A DNA stretch of 64,000 nt from Motiliproteus sp036961355 (GCA_036961355.1 JBALVL010000007.1:62001-126000); one strand, 5' to 3'; positions 9,640 through 19,390 are shown, counted from the first letter of the stretch. Notes: generated by a model from the letters alone, not told the origin. Numbers and translations are program-made.

Positions 9640-11049
9640 ATGCAGCTGATCGGTAGCGACCAATTCACCATTATTATCGGTTTGGGTAAAACCGGGATCT
9701 CCTGCGCGCGTTTTCTGGCGGCCCGAAAAATTCCGTTTGCAGTTGCTGATACCCGCAAAGCACCGGCAAATTTGGCCTCGTTCCAGCAGCAGTTCCCTGG
9801 TATCGAAGTCTGTTGTGGTGATCTTGAACCTGATTGGCTGAAACGGGCCAATCGCTTGTTGGTGAGTCCTGGAGTATCCAGAAAAGAGCCTGCGATCGTG
9901 ACGGCTGAAACAGCGGGCGTTGAAGTACTCGGTGATATCGACCTTTTTTGCCAGTCAGTCAGCGCCCCGATCATCGCGATTACCGGTTCCAACGCCAAGT
10001 CGACGGTAACCACTTGGGTAGGCGAGATGGCGCTGGATGCGGGCGTCGATGTCGGCGTGGGCGGTAATCTTGGAACGCCGGTATTGGATTTGCTAGAAGC
10101 GGGCGAGAAAGCGCTCTATGTGTTGGAACTGTCCAGCTTCCAACTCGAAACCACCGACCAGTTACGGGCCGAAGTGGCAACAATTTTGAATGTTAGCCCC
10201 GATCATATGGACCGCTACGACGATCTGGCGGGCTATCATCGCGCTAAGACACGCATCTACCGAGGCTGTAAACGGGTGGTGTTTAATCATGATGATCATT
10301 TGACCCAACCGTTACTGCCCGACAACCTGCCACAGATCAGCTTTCGGCTGGGACGACCGGATCTGAATCAGTTCGGGGTCGTATCGCATCAGGGTGAGCT
10401 ACATCTGGCCAAAGGCCTGCAGCCGTTGCTGCCGGTGAACGCGTTGAAACTGCGCGGCTCGCACAACCAGGCCAATGCATTGGCCTCCTTGGCGTTGGGG
10501 GACGCGGTCGGGTTGCCGATGCCATCGATGCTGCAGACGTTGCAGCGTTTTGGTGGCCTGCGTCATCGCTGCCAGTGGCTGCGTCAGCTTGATGGCGTCG
10601 ATTATTACAACGACTCAAAAGGCACCAACGTTGGCGCGACACTGGCTGCCATTGAGGGGCTGGGTGCTGATCGGTTAGCGCAAACACCTCCCGGCAAGGT
10701 CGTGCTGATCGCCGGTGGTGAGGGCAAAGGGGCAGAGTTTACCGATCTGGCTGAGCCGATGCGTCGCTACGGCCGTCATGCGGTGTTGATTGGAACCGAT
10801 CGTGAGTTGTTAGCTTCTGCGCTGGAAGAGGCGGTGCCCTGTCAACAGCAAGATACGCTGGACGCCGCGGTAACGGTTGCGCAACAACTGGCCGAACCGG
10901 GCGATGTGGTGATGTTGTCACCCGCCTGCGCCAGTTTTGATATGTTCAGTGGTTTTGAACATCGGGGAGAGTGTTTTGAAACACAGGTACAAGCCCTCAA
11001 GCCCTCCCTCCAATCAGCCACCACCGCTGGCCGTGGAGGCCAGTCATGA
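9640..11049 (+). CDS. murD: UDP-MurNAc-L-alanine:D-glutamate ligase MurD
   Basis: Adds D-glutamate to UDP-MurNAc-L-Ala. 469 residues: N-terminal UDP-binding domain (GLGKTG near 14-19), ATP domain with P-loop GSNAKST (116-122), and C-terminal domain with the conserved YYNDSKGTN. The P-loop carries NAK where the textbook MurD has NGK; I recall the same form in Pseudomonas MurD, so I read it as a lineage trait rather than a defect. The last four bases overlap the ftsW start (ATGA). Confidence 0.95.
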   Translation: MQLIGSDQFTIIIGLGKTGISCARFLAARKIPFAVADTRKAPANLASFQQQFPGIEVCCGDLEPDWLKRANRLLVSPGVSRKEPAIVTAETAGVEVLGDIDLFCQSVSAPIIAITGSNAKSTVTTWVGEMALDAGVDVGVGGNLGTPVLDLLEAGEKALYVLELSSFQLETTDQLRAEVATILNVSPDHMDRYDDLAGYHRAKTRIYRGCKRVVFNHDDHLTQPLLPDNLPQISFRLGRPDLNQFGVVSHQGELHLAKGLQPLLPVNALKLRGSHNQANALASLALGDAVGLPMPSMLQTLQRFGGLRHRCQWLRQLDGVDYYNDSKGTNVGATLAAIEGLGADRLAQTPPGKVVLIAGGEGKGAEFTDLAEPMRRYGRHAVLIGTDRELLASALEEAVPCQQQDTLDAAVTVAQQLAEPGDVVMLSPACASFDMFSGFEHRGECFETQVQALKPSLQSATTAGRGGQS

Positions 11050-12278
11050 GTTTCTCTCTGCGCTTACCGAGTCTTTCGTTGCCGGGCTTTCGATTGCCCA
11101 GAGTCCGTCTTTCCAGCGGCCGTCGGCCGTATGATCCGTTGTTATTGATCAGCGCCACGAGTTTGCTACTGATCGGCTTTCTGATGATTACGTCGGCCTC
11201 GATGGAGGTCTCGGATCGCGATTATGGTTCACCGTTTTATCACGCTTTAAAACACGGCATTTTCATGCTGATCGCGTTAGTGGCGGCGGCAACGGTCTTT
11301 ATGGTGCCGATGCGGTTTTGGCAACAGACCAGTCATTGGTGGTTGTTGTTGGGATTTGTGCTGTTGGTGTTGGTGTTGGTACCGGGCATCGGTCGTGAGG
11401 TCAACGGCAGTACGCGCTGGATCCGGTTGGGGCCAGTCAATATTCAGACCTCGGAGATTGCCAAATTCTGCATGATTCTTTATATGGGTGGCTATCTGGT
11501 GCGCCGTCTAGAGGAGGTCAGAACGCAGTGGAGTGGTTTCCTGAAACCGATGGCGGTATTGAGCCTGTTTATCTGCTTGCTGCTGTTTGAACCCGATTTT
11601 GGTGCCGTGGTCGTGATGGGCGGAACCGTGCTAGGGATGATTTTTCTCAGCGGTATGGTGCTGTGGCAGTTTTTACTGGTGGTGATCGGAGCGATTGCCG
11701 CCGCCGTGGTGATGGTTATCTCGTCGCCGTACCGATGGGAGCGGGTGACCTCGTTTTGGAATCCCTGGGCCGATCCGTTTGGTGCGGGCTACCAGTTGTC
11801 TCAGGCGCAGATCGCTTTCGGTCGGGGCGACTGGTTTGGCTTGGGGCTGGGTAATAGCGTACAGAAACTGTTCTACTTGCCCGAAGCGCATACCGATTTT
11901 GTGTTCTCGGTGCTGGCCGAAGAGTTGGGGCTGATCGGCGCTTTGTTTGTGCTGCTGTTATACGCCGTGTTGATCATTCGGATTTTTTATATCGGTCGTC
12001 GGGCCGAAGAGCAGGGGCTGCGTTACCACGGATATGTCGCCTACGGCATCGGTATCATGTTTGCGGGTCAGGCGCTGATCAATATCGGTGTCAATGCGGG
12101 CGTATTGCCGACCAAAGGGCTAACCCTGCCGTTGGTCAGTTATGGCGGCAGCAGCTTGTTGGTCTGCCTGACGATGTTAGGCATGTTATCGCGAATACAG
12201 TTGGAGCGTTTTCGATTACAACGTGATGCCGGCTCTGAGGCTGTGACCAGCGGCAAACCGCAGAGGAGCCCGGTGTGA
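11046..12278 (+). CDS. ftsW: Septal peptidoglycan glycosyltransferase FtsW
   Basis: SEDS-family membrane protein (410 residues, about ten helices) that polymerises lipid II at the septum in a complex with FtsI. Family features visible include NGSTRWIRLG near residue 120, the LFEPDFGAVVV segment with its conserved aspartate, EAHTDFVFSVLAEELG, and the C-terminal LPLVSYGGSS. The first 30 residues are a basic, proline-rich cytoplasmic tail. It overlaps murD by four bases and murG by four bases (GTGA). Confidence 0.96.
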   Translation: MSFSLRLPSLSLPGFRLPRVRLSSGRRPYDPLLLISATSLLLIGFLMITSASMEVSDRDYGSPFYHALKHGIFMLIALVAAATVFMVPMRFWQQTSHWWLLLGFVLLVLVLVPGIGREVNGSTRWIRLGPVNIQTSEIAKFCMILYMGGYLVRRLEEVRTQWSGFLKPMAVLSLFICLLLFEPDFGAVVVMGGTVLGMIFLSGMVLWQFLLVVIGAIAAAVVMVISSPYRWERVTSFWNPWADPFGAGYQLSQAQIAFGRGDWFGLGLGNSVQKLFYLPEAHTDFVFSVLAEELGLIGALFVLLLYAVLIIRIFYIGRRAEEQGLRYHGYVAYGIGIMFAGQALINIGVNAGVLPTKGLTLPLVSYGGSSLLVCLTMLGMLSRIQLERFRLQRDAGSEAVTSGKPQRSPV

Positions 12279-13369
12279 GCGGCGCGATGAAAACAATTCT
12301 GGTGATGGCCGGCGGAACCGGAGGCCATGTCTTTCCTGCGCTGGCAACTGCCAAAGAGTTGCAGCAACAGGGTTGTCATATCGAATGGCTTGGCAGCCAG
12401 CGCGGTATCGAAAACAGATTGGTCCCGGCCGCTGATATCAAATTGCATAGCATTTCGGTGACCGGCTTGCGGGGCAAAGGCCGGTTGAGTTTATTGCTGG
12501 CACCGTTCAAGTTGCTGCGGGCGTTGTGGCAAGCATTCGTGGTTGTAAGGCAGGTCAATCCGGATGCGGTATTGGGGATGGGCGGTTTTGCCAGTGGCCC
12601 CGGTGGTCTGGCGGCCTGGCTGTTGCGTAAACCGTTGCTGGTTCATGAACAAAATGCAGTGCCCGGAATGACCAATAAGATACTGGCCCGATTTAGCCGA
12701 ACTGTGATGGAGGCGTTCCCCGGGGCGTTTGGTGGCGCGGTGAAGACGTTGGCCACCGGTAATCCGGTACGCAGCGATATTGCGGCGCTCGAGCAGCCGC
12801 AGGTTCGCTATCGCAGCAGAAATGGTGCACTGCGGTTGCTGGTCGTTGGCGGTAGTCTGGGAGCGCAGGCGATTAACCAGTGCGTTCCGCAAGCGTTGGC
12901 GCTGATTGATGAAGCCGAGCGTCCAGAGATTTGGCATCAGGCTGGCGCGAACAATATCGATGCGGCTTTACAGGGCTACGCTGAGGCTGCTGTTGCGGCT
13001 CGGGTGGAGCCTTTTATTGATGACATGCAGGCCGCTTACGGTTGGGCCGACCTTGTGCTCTGTCGTGCCGGAGCTCTGACCATCAGCGAACTGGCGATGG
13101 CGGGTGTGGCCTCAGTACTGGTGCCCTATCCGTTTGCGGTCGATGATCACCAAACGGCCAATGCCCGTTTTCTGTCCGATCAGCAGGCGGCGGTACTGTT
13201 ACCGCAGTCGGAGATGAACCCGCAGCGGTTATTGCAGGTATTTGAACAACTGTTGCCACAAACCGGTGACAGAGAGTCCTTAGTGGCGATGGCGCAGCGC
13301 GCCCGTGCCCTGGCAGCCCCTGATGCGACAAGGCGGGTTGCTCAACAATGTTTGGAGTGTGCAAACTGA
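12275..13369 (+). CDS. murG: UDP-GlcNAc:lipid I GlcNAc transferase MurG
   Basis: Peripheral membrane GT-B glycosyltransferase that converts lipid I to lipid II. The N-terminal glycine-rich GGTGGHVFPALA loop, the GGFASGPGG loop, GGSLGAQAIN, and the UDP-GlcNAc site CRAGALTISEL are all visible. The GTG start at 12275 follows AGAGGAG at about 6 bases; an in-frame ATG four codons later lacks such a site. 364 residues. Confidence 0.96.
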   Translation: MSGAMKTILVMAGGTGGHVFPALATAKELQQQGCHIEWLGSQRGIENRLVPAADIKLHSISVTGLRGKGRLSLLLAPFKLLRALWQAFVVVRQVNPDAVLGMGGFASGPGGLAAWLLRKPLLVHEQNAVPGMTNKILARFSRTVMEAFPGAFGGAVKTLATGNPVRSDIAALEQPQVRYRSRNGALRLLVVGGSLGAQAINQCVPQALALIDEAERPEIWHQAGANNIDAALQGYAEAAVAARVEPFIDDMQAAYGWADLVLCRAGALTISELAMAGVASVLVPYPFAVDDHQTANARFLSDQQAAVLLPQSEMNPQRLLQVFEQLLPQTGDRESLVAMAQRARALAAPDATRRVAQQCLECAN

Positions 13370-14928
13370 TGGCTAATTCTAGAACTGAATCAAAGCCTGG
13401 CGCGGTGCGTGCCAAGCGCTCTTACGAATTACCCGAGATGCGGCGAATTAAGCGGATCCATTTTGTCGGCATCGGCGGTGTTGGCATGTGCGGCATCGCC
13501 GAAGTGTTACTCAACCAGGGCTACCAGATCGCAGGTTCGGATATTCGCGAGTCGGCAGTGACGCAGCGACTGCGCCAATTCGGTGCCGAGATCCATATTG
13601 GCCACCGTGAAAGCAACATCGATGAGATTGATGCGTTGGTGGTCTCAAGCGCGGTGGGTGAAGACAATCCTGAAGTGATTGCCGCCCGTGCACAGCGAAT
13701 TCCGGTGGTACGCCGGGCCGAAATGCTGGCTGAATTGATGCGCTACCGTCACGGTATTGCGGTTGCAGGGACCCATGGCAAAACGACCACGACCAGCCTA
13801 TTGGCATCTGTGTTAGCGCAGGCGGGACTGGATCCAACCTTTGTTATTGGCGGCAAGTTAACCAGTGCCGGTACCAATGCGCGAATGGGTGAGAGCCGCT
13901 ACCTGGTCGCCGAAGCCGATGAGAGCGATGCGTCGTTCCTGCACTTACAGCCGATGGTCTCGATTGTCACCAACATCGAAGCCGATCACATGGACACTTA
14001 CGGCGGTGACTTTAATCAGCTTAAGAAAACCTTTGTCGATTTCCTGCATAACCTGCCGTTCTATGGTTTGGCGGTGCTCTGTACCGATGATGCCGTCGTG
14101 CGCGATATCCTGCCTGAAATTAGCCGCCCGATTCTGACCTACGGCCTTAACGAAGATGCCGATTACCGTGCTGTCGATATCGAACAGCAAGGGATGGTGA
14201 CCCGCTTTACCGTGTTGCGTCCGGATGATCAGTCTGCGCTACAGATAAGTCTTAATATGCCGGGGGAGCACAACGTTCTGAATGCGCTGGCGACTATTGC
14301 AGTCGCCTCCGATGAGGGGATCAGTGGTGAGGCTATCCAGCTGGGTTTGGGCCAATTTGAAGGTGTTGGGCGACGATTCCAGATTCAGGGCGATTTCCCT
14401 GTTACTGATCCTGATAGCGGCGAGCAAGGTACGGTGATGATGGTTGACGATTACGGCCATCACCCCAGTGAAGTGGCAGTAACAGTCGAGGCGATTCGTA
14501 AAGGCTGGCCGGACAAACGGTTGGTGATGATGTATCAGCCGCACCGTTACAGCCGCACCCGTGATCTGTATGAAGATTTCGTTCACGTGTTGTCTGAAGC
14601 CGATGTATTGCTGCTGATGGATATCTATCCGGCCGGTGAGGATCCGATTGCGGGTGCCGATGGTCGTAGTCTGTGTCGCAGCATACGCCAGCGCGGCCAA
14701 GTCGATCCGGTCTTTGTCGAGCGAGGCGAAGACCTGGGCAAATTGTTACAGAACTTGCTTCGCCCCGGGGATCTGTTATTGACCCAGGGAGCCGGCGATG
14801 TCGGCGCCTTATCGATTGATCTGGCACAGCGGCAGTTACAGCCATTACCGGCTGAGCAGAGCTCGCAGGAAATGGGTTCAGAGGAGAGTGCTTCAAAGGA
14901 GAGTACTTCACAGGAGAAAAAGGCATGA
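13369..14928 (+). CDS. murC: UDP-MurNAc:L-alanine ligase MurC
   Basis: First amino-acid adding Mur ligase. From ATG 13369 (overlapping the murG stop as TGATG) it has 519 residues: UDP-binding motif GIGGVGMCGIAE, P-loop GTHGKTT at 134-140, central EADESDASF, and C-terminal DDYGHHPSEV. An upstream in-frame ATG at 13348 would add seven residues but lacks a ribosome site. The last 30 residues form a Ser/Glu-rich tail with repeated EES/KEST units, beyond the usual MurC end. Confidence 0.95.
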   Translation: MANSRTESKPGAVRAKRSYELPEMRRIKRIHFVGIGGVGMCGIAEVLLNQGYQIAGSDIRESAVTQRLRQFGAEIHIGHRESNIDEIDALVVSSAVGEDNPEVIAARAQRIPVVRRAEMLAELMRYRHGIAVAGTHGKTTTTSLLASVLAQAGLDPTFVIGGKLTSAGTNARMGESRYLVAEADESDASFLHLQPMVSIVTNIEADHMDTYGGDFNQLKKTFVDFLHNLPFYGLAVLCTDDAVVRDILPEISRPILTYGLNEDADYRAVDIEQQGMVTRFTVLRPDDQSALQISLNMPGEHNVLNALATIAVASDEGISGEAIQLGLGQFEGVGRRFQIQGDFPVTDPDSGEQGTVMMVDDYGHHPSEVAVTVEAIRKGWPDKRLVMMYQPHRYSRTRDLYEDFVHVLSEADVLLLMDIYPAGEDPIAGADGRSLCRSIRQRGQVDPVFVERGEDLGKLLQNLLRPGDLLLTQGAGDVGALSIDLAQRQLQPLPAEQSSQEMGSEESASKESTSQEKKA

Positions 14929-15875
14929 GCTCGGTAAGTCCTAGTGTGCACAGCCCGGACAGTTTTGGACGGGTAGCGGTGTTGTTTGGCGGTCGTTCAT
15001 CGGAACGTCCGGTATCGCTCAACAGCGGCGCAGCCGTATTGCGTGGATTGTTGGAAGCGGGAGTTGATGCTTTCGGCATCGATCTGTACGGAGAGCATGG
15101 AACCGAACTGCCGATGCAGCAGTTACAGGCTCAGCCTTTTGACCGTGTTTTTATTGCGCTACACGGCCCTGAGGGTGAAGACGGCACGATTCAAGGGGCG
15201 TTAGAAATTCTCGGTAAGCCATACACCGGCAGCGGCGTGATGGCATCCGCGTTGGGAATGGATAAGGTTCGCTGCAAGCAGTTGTGGCAGGGTTTGGATC
15301 TTCCGACCCCTAATCATGTGATGCTCGAAGACAACTCGAACTGGCAAGCATTGGCGCAGCAATTACCACTACCGGCGATGGTCAAACCCGATCACGAAGG
15401 ATCGAGTATCGGAATCACACGTGCCGATACCGTTGAGCAGTTGGAGAACTCATACCGCAAAGCCTGCCAGCTAGACCGTTGTGTGTTTGCCGAGCGTTTG
15501 ATTGAGGGCGCTGAATTTACCGTCACCATTCTTGATGGCAAGGCACAACCGGTGATCCGTTTAGAAACGCCGAATGAATTCTACGATTACGATGCCAAGT
15601 ACCTGGCCGGTGACACCAATTACCATTTTGATACCGGCCTGGATGCGGCTAAAGACGCCGAATTACGCTTGATCGCCGAGCAAGCATTTGAGGCGGTGGG
15701 TTGTAGCGGTTGGGGTCGGGTTGATCTGATGCAGGACCGTCAGGGGCAGTTTTGGTTGCTAGAGGTTAATACTGTTCCGGGGATGACCGATCACAGCTTG
15801 GTGCCGATGTCAGCAAAACAGGCCGGGTTAAGTTTTGAGCAGCTGGTGGTGAAAATTTTGGAGACCTCAATTTAA
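14925..15875 (+). CDS. ddlB: D-alanine:D-alanine ligase (Ddl)
   Basis: ATP-grasp enzyme making the D-Ala-D-Ala dipeptide used by MurF. 316 residues, with LFGGRSSERPVS at the N-terminus, ALHGPEGEDG, the glycine-rich loop DHEGSSIGI, and the metal-binding LLEVNTVPGMT near the C-terminus. Family members usually have SAEREVS where this reads SSERPVS. It overlaps murC by four bases and ftsQ by one (TAATG), the standard ddlB position. Confidence 0.95.
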   Translation: MSSVSPSVHSPDSFGRVAVLFGGRSSERPVSLNSGAAVLRGLLEAGVDAFGIDLYGEHGTELPMQQLQAQPFDRVFIALHGPEGEDGTIQGALEILGKPYTGSGVMASALGMDKVRCKQLWQGLDLPTPNHVMLEDNSNWQALAQQLPLPAMVKPDHEGSSIGITRADTVEQLENSYRKACQLDRCVFAERLIEGAEFTVTILDGKAQPVIRLETPNEFYDYDAKYLAGDTNYHFDTGLDAAKDAELRLIAEQAFEAVGCSGWGRVDLMQDRQGQFWLLEVNTVPGMTDHSLVPMSAKQAGLSFEQLVVKILETSI

Positions 15876-16717
15876 TGAGCGCACCGGTCGCACCTGCCCT
15901 AGCCGCATTGTTTGGCAGCTTGCAACAGCTGTCGCAGGTGACGCTGCAGGTGGTGCGAGATCCTTACCGATTGTGGCTGTGGATACAGCTGCCGTTGTGG
16001 TTGGGGTTGTTGGTTTGGGGTTGGCAGATGAGCCAGCAATGGCTGGATAAGCCGGTTATTGAGATCAATGTCTCGGGTGAGTTGAAGCAGTTGCAGTCAT
16101 CATCGTTGGAGCAGCAGTTGTGGCAGCATTTGTCGCAAGGCCAACCTGAATCGGTGGCTGCCGGACGTTACATGGCCGCTGATCTGTCAGAGTTTAAACA
16201 GTTATTGGAGCAGCTGCCCTGGGTCAATGAAGTGTCGGTGCGCCGACAGTGGCCTGACGGGTTGTTGATACAGGTGCGCGAGCAACATCCGGTAGCGCGT
16301 TGGGGCAGACAAGGGTTGGTCAACGAGCAGGGAGAGGTGTTCAGTCCGCTATTGCTGGCAACAAAAACCGGACAGCAAAAGTTTTTGCAGCTACCGATGC
16401 TAAGCGGACCGGAGAATCGCTCATTAAATTTGATGGCGCAGTATCGTGATTTTAATCAGTTGCTGCGGCCGTTGGGCTTAAGTCTGACTGAATTACAGAT
16501 GGAGGCTCGCGGCGCTTGGGCGATGCAGCTCGAGAACGGCATCAAATTGGTGATTGGGCGGGGGCAGCCGATCGAGAAAATGCAGCGGTTTAGCCAGGTT
16601 TATAGCGCCGTGTTAAAACGCTATGCCGAACGAATTGCCCAGGTGGATGTGCGTTATACCAATGGTCTGGCGGTGACCTGGCGCGAAGCACCGATCAGGC
16701 GTTCAGATAAGAAATAA
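15875..16717 (+). CDS. ftsQ: Cell division protein FtsQ
   Basis: Bitopic division protein of 280 residues. A cytoplasmic N-terminus of about 35 residues is followed by a tryptophan-rich membrane helix (about 34-50), a POTRA domain with the hallmark LPWVNEVSVRRQWPDGL, and the beta domain that recruits FtsL and FtsB. A 77-bp gap separates it from ftsA, which has its own ribosome site. Confidence 0.93.
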   Translation: MSAPVAPALAALFGSLQQLSQVTLQVVRDPYRLWLWIQLPLWLGLLVWGWQMSQQWLDKPVIEINVSGELKQLQSSSLEQQLWQHLSQGQPESVAAGRYMAADLSEFKQLLEQLPWVNEVSVRRQWPDGLLIQVREQHPVARWGRQGLVNEQGEVFSPLLLATKTGQQKFLQLPMLSGPENRSLNLMAQYRDFNQLLRPLGLSLTELQMEARGAWAMQLENGIKLVIGRGQPIEKMQRFSQVYSAVLKRYAERIAQVDVRYTNGLAVTWREAPIRRSDKK

Positions 16718-16794
16718 TTGCCGGCAACCCGTTTAGATAGCGAGTGAGTCGAATTTAGTGGCCATAAACAGTACAGAGTTGAAAGGGATCTTAC

Positions 16795-18048
16795 TTGGAA
16801 CAGCACAACAACATGATCATCGCCCTCGATATCGGCACCTCTAAAGTGGTGGCGTTGGTGGGTGACGTTGGCCCTGACGGTGAGATCGAAGTGATCGGTA
16901 TCGGCTCGCACCCCTCGCGCGGATTAAAGAAGGGTGTGGTGGTTAATATCGAGTCGACCGTCCACTCGATCCAGCGTGCGGTCGAAGAAGCCGAGTTGAT
17001 GGCGGGCTGCAAGATCCACTCGGTCAGCGTCGGTATCGCCGGTAGCCATATTAATTCGATGAACTCACACGGCATCGTCGCCATTCGTGATCGTGAAGTG
17101 TTGGAGCAAGATCTGGATCGGGTGATCGATGCGGCCCGTGCCGTCGCCATTCCTGCCGATCAGAAGATCCTGCATATTCTGCCGCAGGAATACGTGATCG
17201 ATAACGAAGAGGGGATCAAAGAACCGTTGGGGATGTCGGGTGTTCGGCTCGAAGCCAAGGTTCACTTGGTCACCGGCGCGGTTAACGCGGCGCAGAATAT
17301 TGAAAAATGTGTCCAGCGCTGTGGTCTGGAAGTCGATCACATGGTGCTAGAGCAGGTTGCGTCGAGCTACGCAGTACTGACCGAGGATGAGAAAGAGCTC
17401 GGTGTTTGCATGGTCGATATCGGTGGCGGCACCACCGATATCGCGATCTTCACCCACGGTGCGATTCGTCATACGGCTGTGATACCCATCGCGGGCGATC
17501 AGGTCACCAGCGATATCGCCATGGCGCTGAGGACGCCGACGCAGCATGCAGAAGAGCTTAAGATTAAATATGCCTGTGCACTGGCCCAGCTGGCCAACGC
17601 CGATGATGTGATCAAGGTGCCCAGTGTTGGTGACCGGCCGCCACGCAATCTGAGCTGTCAGGCGCTGGCCGAAGTGGTTGAGCCGCGTTACGACGAGCTG
17701 TTCTCGTTGATTCAGGCCGAACTGCGTCGCAGTGGCTTTGAAGACTTGGTGGCTGCGGGCATCGTGTTGACCGGCGGTACATCGCGGATGGAGGGAGCTG
17801 TCGAACTGGCCGAAGAGATCTTCCATATGCCGGTACGCTTGGCCAAACCGCAAGGGGTGCACGGGCTGGAAGATATTCTGCACAGCTCAATTTACGCCAC
17901 CAGTGTTGGCTTGCTGCAGTACGCGCAAAAGAGTTTGAAGCAGAGTGATGTGCAACCCGACAAAAAGCGGTTTCGACCAGTTTGGGGTGGTGAACAGGGT
18001 CCGCAAGTGTTTACGCGGATGAAGCTATGGTTTCAGCAGAATTTTTAA
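16795..18048 (+). CDS. ftsA: Cell division protein FtsA
   Basis: Actin-like ATPase that tethers FtsZ to the membrane. 417 residues with phosphate 1 loop ALDIGTSKVVALVG, phosphate 2 loop CMVDIGGGTTDIAIF, the FtsA-specific 1C domain between them, and a C-terminal amphipathic tail ending MKLWFQQNF that serves as membrane anchor. The start appears to be TTG at 16795, since AAGGG lies 8 bases upstream; the next ATG at 16813 would leave almost no residues before the first strand. The stop codon region is duplicated in tandem. Confidence 0.95.
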   Translation: MEQHNNMIIALDIGTSKVVALVGDVGPDGEIEVIGIGSHPSRGLKKGVVVNIESTVHSIQRAVEEAELMAGCKIHSVSVGIAGSHINSMNSHGIVAIRDREVLEQDLDRVIDAARAVAIPADQKILHILPQEYVIDNEEGIKEPLGMSGVRLEAKVHLVTGAVNAAQNIEKCVQRCGLEVDHMVLEQVASSYAVLTEDEKELGVCMVDIGGGTTDIAIFTHGAIRHTAVIPIAGDQVTSDIAMALRTPTQHAEELKIKYACALAQLANADDVIKVPSVGDRPPRNLSCQALAEVVEPRYDELFSLIQAELRRSGFEDLVAAGIVLTGGTSRMEGAVELAEEIFHMPVRLAKPQGVHGLEDILHSSIYATSVGLLQYAQKSLKQSDVQPDKKRFRPVWGGEQGPQVFTRMKLWFQQNF

Positions 18049-18069
18049 TGGTTCCAACAGAATTTTTAA
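18028..18069 (+). repeat. 21-bp tandem duplication of the ftsA 3' end including the stop
   Basis: Bases 18028-18048 encode WFQQNF plus TAA, the last six codons of ftsA. Bases 18049-18069 repeat this immediately and in frame with two changes, TTT to TTC and CAG to CAA, both synonymous. The second copy therefore also reads WFQQNF-stop. It lies after the first stop and is not translated unless the stop is read through. Confidence 0.9.
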
Positions 18070-18154
18070 GCGTTAGCCGATGGTTACAAGTGATAAGACG
18101 TTATAGCGGCAGTATCGGACTAGCGTGTCGACAGTTTAAGTGAGGGAGAAGGTC

Positions 18155-19390
18155 ATGTTTGAATTGGTAGATCAGATACCGCAAAACGCGGTGATTAAAG
18201 TGATCGGTGTCGGTGGTGGCGGTGGCAACGCGGTCGAACATATGCTGGTCAGCGAGATCGATGGAGTCGACTTTATCTGTGCCAATACCGATGCGCAGGC
18301 GCTGCAAAAACTGAGTGAGGCACAGGTGCTGCATATTGGTAGTCAGCTGACCAAAGGCTTGGGTGCCGGTGCCAACCCGAATGTGGGACGTGAAGCAGCG
18401 ATCGAAGACCGAGAACGTATCGCCGAGGCATTGCAGGGGGCTGATATGGTGTTCATCACCGCCGGTATGGGCGGCGGTACCGGTACCGGCGCGGCGCCTA
18501 TTGTGGCAGAGGTGGCGAAAGAGTTGGGGATCTTAACGGTAGCGGTTGTAACTAAACCGTTTCCGTTTGAAGGCCGGCGGCGGATGGCTGTTGCCAATGA
18601 AGGGATTAAAGCGCTAGCAGAGAATGTCGATTCTCTGATCACCATTCCTAATGAAAAACTGCTTAAAGTGATGGGCCCCAGTGCCCGGCTGACCGATGCA
18701 TTTAAAGCTGCTAACGGTGTATTGCAGGGTGCAGTGCAGGGAATCGCTGAGCTGATCATTCGTGATGGCATGATCAATGTCGACTTCGCCGATGTCAAAA
18801 CCGTGATGTCGGAGATGGGCATGGCGATGATGGGGACGGGCGTTGCGAGCGGCGAAAACCGCGCTCGTGAAGCTGCCGAAGCCGCTATCCGCTGCCCACT
18901 ACTTGAAGATGTTGATCTGCAGGGCGCTAAAGGCATTCTGGTGAACATCACTGCTGGGCTGGATCTGAGTTTGGGTGAGTTCACTGAGGTTGGTGCGACC
19001 ATCGAAGAGTTTGCTTCGGACCAGGCTACCGTTGTCGTTGGTACAGTGATCGATCCGGAGTTGACCGACGAACTTCGGGTTACCGTCGTTGCAACCGGGT
19101 TAGGAGATCGGGCCGCCATACCGATGCAGGTTGTCAGTAATAATTTGGCTCGCAATAAAGACGGGTCACTCGATTTTGAGGCGATGGATGTCCCTGCGAT
19201 CGTACGTCGGCGCCAGAAAGGCACCCAGCGCACCGCTTCGGTAGCTACCTCCTCGTCGGTAGCTGGAGCTTCAGCACAGGGTTTGGGGTCACAGCCCGAG
19301 CAAGTAGAGATAGCAGTGTCGAATAGCGTTAGCGAAGATGACGATGAACTGTTGGATATTCCAACTTTTTTACGTCGCCAGGCCGATTGA
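18155..19390 (+). CDS. ftsZ: Cell division GTPase FtsZ
   Basis: Tubulin homologue that forms the Z ring. From ATG 18155 (411 residues; GGAGAAGG just upstream) it starts MFELVDQ like other FtsZ; a GTG at 18140 would only add five residues. The GTP-binding signature GGGTGTG is at 106-112, the T7 synergy loop NVDFAD follows near 207, and a variable linker leads to the conserved C-terminal peptide DIPTFLRRQ that binds FtsA and ZipA. Confidence 0.98.
   Translation: MFELVDQIPQNAVIKVIGVGGGGGNAVEHMLVSEIDGVDFICANTDAQALQKLSEAQVLHIGSQLTKGLGAGANPNVGREAAIEDRERIAEALQGADMVFITAGMGGGTGTGAAPIVAEVAKELGILTVAVVTKPFPFEGRRRMAVANEGIKALAENVDSLITIPNEKLLKVMGPSARLTDAFKAANGVLQGAVQGIAELIIRDGMINVDFADVKTVMSEMGMAMMGTGVASGENRAREAAEAAIRCPLLEDVDLQGAKGILVNITAGLDLSLGEFTEVGATIEEFASDQATVVVGTVIDPELTDELRVTVVATGLGDRAAIPMQVVSNNLARNKDGSLDFEAMDVPAIVRRRQKGTQRTASVATSSSVAGASAQGLGSQPEQVEIAVSNSVSEDDDELLDIPTFLRRQAD

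Noticed and set aside
9985..10005. MurD P-loop GSNAKST as a defective active site
   Set aside because: The key lysine, serine and threonine are kept and, as I recall, Pseudomonas MurD has the same form, so it is likely functional.
18343..19233. 296-codon minus-strand ORF opposite ftsZ
   Set aside because: Ser/Ala/Thr-rich, without domains and fully antisense to ftsZ; a codon-bias shadow.
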